From: Nautilus pompilius
Taxonomy: Eukaryota; Mollusca; Cephalopoda; Nautilida; Nautilidae
Reading direction: 5' to 3'
Assembly: GCA_018389105.1 (NCBI GenBank)
Contig: JACATO010001103.1
Location: 186,001 to 250,000, forward strand
DNA length: 64,000 nucleotides
Shown here: one piece after another, positions 56,190 to 64,000 of the stretch
Layout of the letters: the number at the start of each line of letters is the position of its first letter
How positions within the stretch are numbered: position 1 is the stretch's first letter
The notes under the pieces: generated by a model
The model's database searches: none
Seen by the model: only the letters and a program-made list of their open reading frames with translations
Told to the model about the DNA's origin: nothing
Translations under genes and position numbers: made by a program

Positions 56190-58705
56190 AAATTCTCTTT
56201 AATATTTATATATTAATCTAGATTGCGTATGTATTTCCTAGATTTCTACATATCGTGTAAAACCAGTTATATGTAATCAGTCATAAAGTCAACTCAATAT
56301 TACCATTAACTATTCGGAGTATTGAAAGATTAAAGAAAATTAACAAACAACCAAATCTTGCATAGTAATATATCTTAATTTTTGAAGTCACCTTTGCATT
56401 CGCATCAACAAGACTGTTCAAACCAACTTTTTTTTCTGAATAGGAAACTGGTGGATTCAGTTCGAAATACTTTTCAAAACTAAGCACGGATTATTTAGGA
56501 CACTTATGTCAAGCAGAAAATAGTGAAAACTTTATTTGCTTTACCTTCCAATAAACTTATTCAGGAACAATTACTGAGATAAAAACAAATTCTTATGCGT
56601 GTATCTAAATCAAAATATTTTATACAGTAGATACAGCATTTGAGATAAAGCAACATCCACCGTCGTCGTTCGCTTTCCTGGTTGCGGATGTATCTATCTC
56701 GGTTACGAAATTAGACATCGCATGCCAACATACCGAATGAGTTGCTCAACCACTTCTCAGCGTGGTAGGCCACAGTCGAAAGAGCCTACTGGGAAAATTC
56801 ATTTTTAGATGTCGGAGGACCCAAAGCGACCTGCTGGTAAAGTACAGCGAGAAGAAACTATGCCAACGATCTACGCCAATTCGAGCTGTTAACAACCAGA
56901 ATTATAACTCGTACTCGCAACCTTAGACGTACATCAGGTTAACCACAGGAAATCCCACGCCTCATTAGGTAAACATTTAAAAAAATCTTTAGTTTTCAAA
57001 TGTTATCTCGGAAAAAAAGTACGCTGCTTTATTTAATTGCTCTCTTTATTTTATAACTTTGTATTCGTTTCTTCTCTGCATGTAACCGCTGAAATAAAAT
57101 GAAAATTATGTTAAGTGGCGATATGTTTGATTATTAAATTCAACAAAGAAGTCTTTTGATATACTATGGAAGGTTTAAGGTGTGGTTCTGATGTTTTGAT
57201 TTATACAAATTAGTTTATAGAAATATTTTTGTGTTTGGTATCTTCCCTTTATTATCTTATAGGGTAATTTTTTTCGAAAAACTTTTTTCTTTAGTTTAAT
57301 TAAAATTTTTCATTTCCATTTTAAAGTAAAAAGAATAATGAAATTGAAAGTAATTTACTCTTCCTTTATATTTTTTGCAGTTTTGTCTCATAGTTACTAA
57401 TCTCTTCCTGTCAGCTGGAGGCCATTATTTACGTCAGACATCAATGCTATCGTTTTTCGAAAACTTTCACAGACCTTTTTAGCACAAGCAGATTAGTTTA
57501 ATTGCTAATAGCGGCATTGTTCATAATTTGAAATGTACACCGCGTTATCCCAAGTGATAGCCGTCTACGTAGGACTTTATTGACGGCAGGTATGTCAACA
57601 CTCAACATTAAATCTCCACATCAAAGTCAGCAAACGAATGAGATCGGAATCTTTTCATGAACGAATGAAGCACTACTTTCATAATGAAAATGAAATTCAA
57701 CAATTAAATAAGCTCTGGAAATTTGATAATAAAGATATTTTCATAGGCAGTGAGGACAAATTTCTCATTATGTATTAGGCAAAAACGCAAAAAGATATTT
57801 TTTAAAGTTAAAAGTTTACAACATTAAATTGTACTACAATTTCGTTTTGGAAATTATCCTCAATTGAAAAGGCATTATGTATATTATGTACATTGTGAAA
57901 AACAGCTGAAATCTACTGGACAACATAATACCATTACTTCTGAGGCAAAAAACAAATCTATTGTTTACGATCCCACTTTGCTGTGGGTGTTGTTAGGCTC
58001 CGCTGAACATACTGGCTGTTATTTCCCTTCATCTGGATTTAAGGAAACCTCCACACCTTCTATAACCCGAAGAAATGCTGTAAAATTAACATACAGATCT
58101 ACTGTGTATAATCCCAGTTTCTGTTTTTGGCAGTCGTTGTCCTCAGCTAAAGGTAGAGGATAATAAAACGTCTCTTCATTAGCGCTTCAGATAACGTCTA
58201 CACCATATATGTCCTAATTTAATCTTTTAACAGGCAAAGGAAAAATTGCTGCTGTTCGACTTGCAAATGAAAACATGTGGAGTGAGGAAATAAACTTGAA
58301 TAAATGAAAATAATGTGCGAAGTTTTTCTCCAAACAAAATAAAGCAAAAAGGCCATATGTTTCGAAAATCCATAATTTCTTATAATTTAACTAAAAAGTC
58401 TTGTCAGAGTAGTAGAAATGAGAATGAATTAGCTTGCCTGCCTACTATATTTCATTCGACAAATTGCGAAAGAGAAATCATTGCTTACACTGGATTCATT
58501 TGCTTTTCACAAATCGGCAACTGCAAAGCAGGTGCAACGATTAGTGTGACTGGCGATCAACTTGGGATAAGCGACTTCAATTCTTCGCCCAAAGGACGTT
58601 ACTCTGAATCGGCCATTCAAAGCTGAAGAAACAGCGGGCTTAATGAAAGCTGGAAGAAGATGACAAGAAGATCAAAGCAAGAATCCTAAAAAGACCACCC
58701 TTGAC
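56190..58705. other. Mostly AT-rich; two open frames of unknown status
   Basis: The 99- and 103-codon open frames at 57864-58163 and 58315-58626 have a balanced composition but no domain that I recognise. They lie just before a pogo-like fragment and could be other decayed parts of a transposon, or chance. The first ends at a GT that could be a donor (CTAAAGGTAGAG near 58150). Not called as genes. Confidence 0.35.
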
Positions 58706-58710
58706 CCGAG

Positions 58711-58850
58711 TTTATTAGTGAGTTATGGCTGCCTGGAAATCAATTCGAAAAGCGTAGTGGTGAAGTCGTTCAGAAAGTGCTGCATCAGAATTGCAGTGGA
58801 TGAAGCTGAAGAAGTCGAAATGTTCTCTCAGTTTCTAACCAAAAGAAGAT
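58711..58850 (+). pseudogene. Pogo/Tigger-like transposase C-terminal fragment
   Basis: VMAAWKSIRKA (58722-58754) followed, after a one-base frame change, by VVKSFRKCCIRIAVDEAEE (58757-58815) matches the C-terminal block of Tigger/pogo and related CENP-B-like transposases (V-x-x-AW-x-x-I-x-x-x-x-VxxSFxKCxIxxALD). Only this block is clear. The catalytic domain and DNA-binding part are not recognisable, so it is a small, decayed fragment. The assignment rests on one motif. Confidence 0.5.
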
Positions 58851-58854
58851 AATC

Positions 58855-61555
58855 ACTGGAAAGGGTCCATCTACTGAATCAGAAAGCTAAGAGGACGCAG
58901 TACGCTTCTGTGAAATTGAACAAACTAAAATAGCAGGCTGAAACTGTGCGAATTTGTGTTATTGCAGATACTTGTGATGAAAACAAAAGGTTCTCTTTTC
59001 TTAATAAACTGACTGAATATAAATTTTATGCAAATTGCGCCATATAAATATAAGTTCATAAATATACTGCAACTTACCCATCGGTTTATACTTTACACAA
59101 AAGTACTTTCCATGATCTTAGTTTGTGTTTCTGGTTGTCGATAATCTTCGTTAAATGTATTCATTGTTACTGTTCTTCATCTGACATTAAGACAACCTCC
59201 ACAAATTTCATTATATAACTTGAAGTAATCTTATAACATTAGCATCTCTGTACGATCCAAGTGTATGTTGCTGACTGTTGTTTAACCCGCTTAAACGGAC
59301 TGGCTATTACTACCATTTATTTTATTTTAAAACACGTCCAAACCTTATATGACCTGAAATAATCTTAGAACATTAATAATCCGTTCTCTTCTTTTAAAGT
59401 GCTTCAAAAATATTACAAACATTTTTGCAGTAAATATGAAATACTCTCTGTAATAACTCAATACAACTTTGAGCATTATAGGAACAGCATGTGTACAATG
59501 TCACTGTTAACAACAATATCTGTGGTGAATTTAAACATACATTTTTGCCGTTAATTTTAAGGAAACAAAATAAAGTTTGAATTTTAAGAAAATCCATTCA
59601 ACTTAAAACTGATGAATGGCGATGTTATGCTAAATATTTGACGATTGTCTTCGATGTTTAGAAAGCGGACTTTAATATTTAAATAACATAAAACCACAAG
59701 AAGAAATTAACAAATAAGTAAAAACTCATCCCACTCACGTTTTGGATATAGGATCTTTACATGTATTTATAGAGGTTAGCTGTTTTTCTTAAAAGTGAAG
59801 ATAGCCAGAGAATCTGTAGAAAATTATGCGGCTGACACAGTGAAAATTAAAAGGAATGGATTACCGAAGATAGGAAAGGACATACGGGCATTCAGAATTC
59901 AAATGCTTTGATTAATTTATTGATGGAAAGAGTAACAGCTTAATTTATGTGGCAAAAATTCTCTGAAAATGTTTGGAACAATAATATATTTACACTAATA
60001 AAAAGTTCCAACAAGAAAAGTAGAATAATTTTTCCAATGTATTGTAAATGTTAATTTTTTACATAAATTTTACTAGTTGTAGAAGTCGAATCTTAACTGA
60101 GTAAGAAAAGTAGTATTTATTAATTTAAATATCAATTCGGGAAGATTATCCCTAATCTTGAAAATTAATAGAATATACTGATTAATTAAACATTACTATG
60201 CAATATCCAAACAGTGGTTTCTCATACAAAGGATGGTACAATGATGCATCATCATGTTGAAATAAAATAAAATTCTATGTGTATTATTTTATTATAGAGT
60301 ATATTTTACTATCATGTACCAATGAAAGAAGCTTGACATAAATCTAAACCTTGAAATAACAACAAATTTTCCAGCTTGTTATTATTCTCTATTTAGTTTC
60401 TTATTTATGTAAGTATAAAACTAACGGTTTTGATCTGTTTATCTGGGATAAGATGAAACTGAAAAGCAATCTTTGCTTCTGCAAAGCTACAAGTTTATCT
60501 GCAAGATTTATTGGTATTATTCCACTTGCTGTTTGTTCTAGACTGCCATTATCTTCGACTGACAACAATCTGACAGGGCCGCTAAACCCCTCGTGCACGG
60601 AAAGAGACTTTGTGAAAGTTTTTGTAATGGCGAGAACTTTCTTCTGTTCGTGATTTGGTAGCACTACAATGTGAGAATGCTTTACGTATTATCAATAGAT
60701 AAAAGCAAGTTTCAGATTCTATACACTCCCAGCTTTAAAGAAATGACATATTCTTTTATGCACATTTTTTCCTATCACAATAACCTGCTTTTTGAAGGTG
60801 CTCATTTGTCCGTATAAAACCTTAAAAATAGATTTTGAAAACCGTGTTGCTTTTCTATATTATTCTAATTTTAATATTTCTGTTGATAATTAAATAAATT
60901 ATTCTAATATGTACTTGTGAGACATTTGATAAAAAATGAAGATAATTTACAAAAAAATTGCCTAAGTAATAATTTACTTACCCCTGGTTTACTCTTTTTT
61001 GCTGCGTTTCTCACTTTTACGTTTCAAGAGATATTTTCGTATTCGATGAAATTAATATTAATAAGAAAGAAGGTTACCTGAAGACAGTTATTAAAGGGCG
61101 TAAGCCCAAGTTCAAAAATTAATTATAAATAAAACAGCAAGAAAAAAAACAAAAACAGAAACAAACGAAACCTTATCTTTTTCTACTTTTAAAAGACGAC
61201 ACGAGTCCATCTAAGCATATTCTATTTCTATAGGTGAGTCAGAATGATGAATGTTTACCATAACTAAGATTACGGGCCTTTGTCTTTAACTAAGAAAACC
61301 TGTAATTATCGAAGTTAAAAATATATACAGAATGACAGAAATGTGAGGACAACTGATATGTTTCCAACATAAATTAAATTAAGGAGTAATAATTAAAATA
61401 TATGTAACAGCAGTTATTGATAAATGTCTTAATAAATTTCTTTGTCATTCGATGACAGGTCATCTTTAGTTCATCTTCACTGACAACGTAAAAAATTCAA
61501 AAGATAATTATCACGTATAGCTTAAATAACCTTTACTGTATTTTACAATGGTATT
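58855..61555. other. No gene recognised
   Basis: AT-rich. Open frames 59394-59597 (minus), 60401-60664 (minus) and 60453-60653 (plus) overlap or lack motifs. Confidence 0.4.
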
Positions 61556-61690
61556 CTCCTATTGAGTTCGAATCCCTGTCGAAAAAGGCTCGTCTTGGCG
61601 TAGTTTCTTGAGATGGTTTCTTTTCCTTCTTTATCAGTCAGTCACCTGGGTGATCCTAAAACGACTTTTTATAGTATAGATTTGTATTTC
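61555..61690 (+). repeat. Probable tRNA-derived SINE fragment
   Basis: GAGTTCGAATCCCTGTCG near 61563 is a strong box B. It is followed by a body containing TTTCTTTTCCTTC and CAGTCAGTCACCTGGG. A similar order (GTCGAATCCC, TTTCTTTTCGTCC, CAGCCAGTCGG) occurs near 26015-26075, suggesting two copies of one SINE body. Box A is not clear. Confidence 0.45.
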
Positions 61691-64000
61691 ATTTGTGGTC
61701 TCTCTCAAGATGCATGGCCGTGCAACCCGCTCAGTACGTATGCAAACAAGACTTTAATCTCGTAACCAAGATAGGGATCCGCAACCTTGTAACTAGAGAA
61801 GTGTACAACAAACGAATAATCTTTTATATTTAATTCCATGTACATATAAAGAGAGTATTTTGGTTCTTCATAGGTTATTAGGGCTTAATATCAAATTAAA
61901 AATAACTATTCTGATGTAAAGGGCTAAATAATAATACTACTTTAGAAATAATTAACTGTACAATGAAAAAACAGAACCCAGTCACATTAATTTCAATGTT
62001 GTAAAGACTAAGTAATGGAGTCCTGCTTATGTTTTTAAAAATTAGGTTAATTATAAATATTTTAGCATACATTTTTGATGTTCATACATTTATAGTCTGA
62101 AAGTGAAGACATTCCATTAATAAAAAAGAAAATTAATAAAAAACATAAAAAAGAAAGATAAATATTAATTAACTAAAGTATCTCAGCTAGGGCATATGAG
62201 AGAAACAAGCTTTCAGTAGCAGATCAGTGAAATTAAATATCAGAATAGTTGCACTGGTCAAAAAGATCTATTCACTTTGTCTTTAATATTTGCCATTAGA
62301 AACTAAAACTATCTTTACGAAGTCTTTACATGCCATTAAATATGAATGAGTAATTGTGATCTAAATGCCACATAAAAATGTTTTAGTTCTTCATGTCAGC
62401 CATTAAAGATGAAGTAGAAATATCTGCCTCCAAAATTGAGAGTAGAGACAGTCTCGATAAATCTAACGTGGATTGACAAATATTCTATTGGCAAAAGTTA
62501 TTTGTATAAACAATATCAAATTCTTATTTTATTAATTTATTAAACTAAATAAAAAAGAAATACATGAAAGAAAATAAAAATAAAAACAATGTGAAAGGTA
62601 AAGTCAGAAATAGTAAAAAAAAAACATTCTTTAGTAACCCGATAAAAACTTAACTTATTACCAACAAGAAATAAAAGAAGCAAAGAGCCTAGTATATCAG
62701 AGAGGAATTAGATGTTTTAATATCATTAAAAAGTAAAAAAGAAATTGATAATTGAATATGAAACTCAGTAAATAATTTATGGAATTTTGGTGCCAAATGC
62801 TTCAGCTTTAATGACTAGCATAAAGAACCAAAAGTCCAATTTTACATGGCGTTTACCTACATGACATCAAATATTAAAAATAGTAAATCCCGCATGGAAT
62901 CCACCAAAAGACAGTTTTTTTTGCTTTTCACGTCAGTCATTAAGATAAATTAAAGATGATTTTTCGTTCGCTGTTCCAAGTGACAATCTGCACTCTTTTA
63001 CATACATATAATTTAATCTTTTATGTCAAAAATTCATATACATTTTTTAAAAGGATATATGTATATACACATACACGTATAATAATAGAGTTAGTGCGGT
63101 TAATTTTCGTTAGTGAAATAGAATGGAACAAAGGAACTTTGGCCATTTTTCTCTGTTGTGACCTTTGTAAATTAGCAAATGCAGATACACCTACACGCAT
63201 GTACATGTATAAGGTATTTAGATAAAACTGAAGTTTTAAATGCAAAATTGAATGTCTTTAAGTAAACAAATATGCACTGAAATAAACATGCAACGTCAAT
63301 TTCACCATAAGGGTTACTGTTTTGCTGCAGGGTTAAAGAAATTTAAATTTTCAACTCGGGCTTTATTCAAAATAATCTAGGATTACTCAATGCACTACTA
63401 GCCTATTCATCTTTGAAATTCACTGCAAAAATTTGTGTTACGCATTTTTGCTCTATTGGAGTAACATCAAATTTTTACTTTCCTTAATTTAAACGCATAA
63501 CGAAATTACAATAGATATAGAATTATTTTGCCTAATGCGGGGAAAATCTGTGAATCGCCTCTGGTATACTCCGGATGCTTCATTTTTTTTTATTTCTGCT
63601 GCACGAGACGTATCCACGCTCGTTTCTCTCGTAGCTGAACAGTCCTTGTATTATTTGTTGACTGGCTGGTCATTAGGGCGATAATCGTATACTGTTACCG
63701 TTTTGTTTCTATGGGCTGTTTCAGCTCTGATATCAATGGTCAACAACTGAAGAAAAGAACGATAAACCTCATCTGAAAATGTAAGATTGTATGAAATAAT
63801 ATTATTAGGGAAAACGAGGAGAGAATTACAATTTAATTTAAACGTATAAAGCGATGTGTCTAAAATGTCATTATTTCACGTGTAAATACTTTCAAAAGTT
63901 CATATTTTGAATTTTATTACTCATAAAATAATGTTATAATTACAAATTGACAAGAACAAGAGAATACAGCACTTAGAAAATTTATAGGGACTTTCAACGC
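61690..64000. other. No gene recognised
   Basis: AT-rich to the window end. Opposing open frames at 62956-63225 and 63021-63245 shadow each other. No domain found. Confidence 0.4.

Overview
This is AT-rich eukaryotic nuclear DNA with very low coding density. It contains relics of animal-type transposons (mariner, Tc1, FLYWCH-type MULE, pogo/Tigger-like, a hAT-like MITE, RTE-like and CR1/jockey-like LINEs), tRNA-derived SINE pieces and long GA, CT and ATT microsatellites. This fits an invertebrate animal. An arthropod is a reasonable guess because of the mariner and the uncharacterised CxxC protein family at 18.3-20.0 kb, but the sequence does not settle the phylum. I found no convincing intact host gene, no functional tRNA or rRNA gene, and no prokaryotic or CRISPR-type system.

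Layout. About 0.78-6.62 kb is a huge, decayed tandem array of a roughly 47-bp T-rich, C-poor unit (on the order of 120 copies), best preserved at 4.67-5.93 kb, with one stray unit near 7.5 kb. From 9 to 30 kb the window is mostly unique AT-rich DNA with a degenerate MULE transposase (14.0-15.2 kb), a broken copy of the uncharacterised CxxC family, several tRNA-like SINE heads, and a dispersed repeat present at least three times (24.8, 30.4 and 30.6 kb). From 31 to 40 kb there is an RTE-like LINE 3' relic, a (GA)n tract, a short stretch resembling the 28S rRNA sarcin-ricin region, a minus-strand mariner relic of the Hsmar1-like type, and a 300-bp near-perfect palindromic MITE with 8-bp target duplications. 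From 39.5 to 48.9 kb no gene is recognised. From 48.9 to 64 kb there are a second (GA)n tract, a LINE C-terminal fragment, an (ATT)n tract, a nearly complete Tc1 element with clear TIRs and an IR/DR-like architecture, a six-copy 39-bp minisatellite, and a pogo/Tigger-like fragment.

No genes work together here. The coding-like sequence I could recognise is transposon debris or an unnamed multicopy family, and every copy is inactivated by stops, frameshifts or lost catalytic residues. The most notable signals are the giant strand-asymmetric array, the palindromic hAT-like MITE, the Tc1 with inner direct repeats apparently inserted in a SINE, and the relic of an unnamed protein family.
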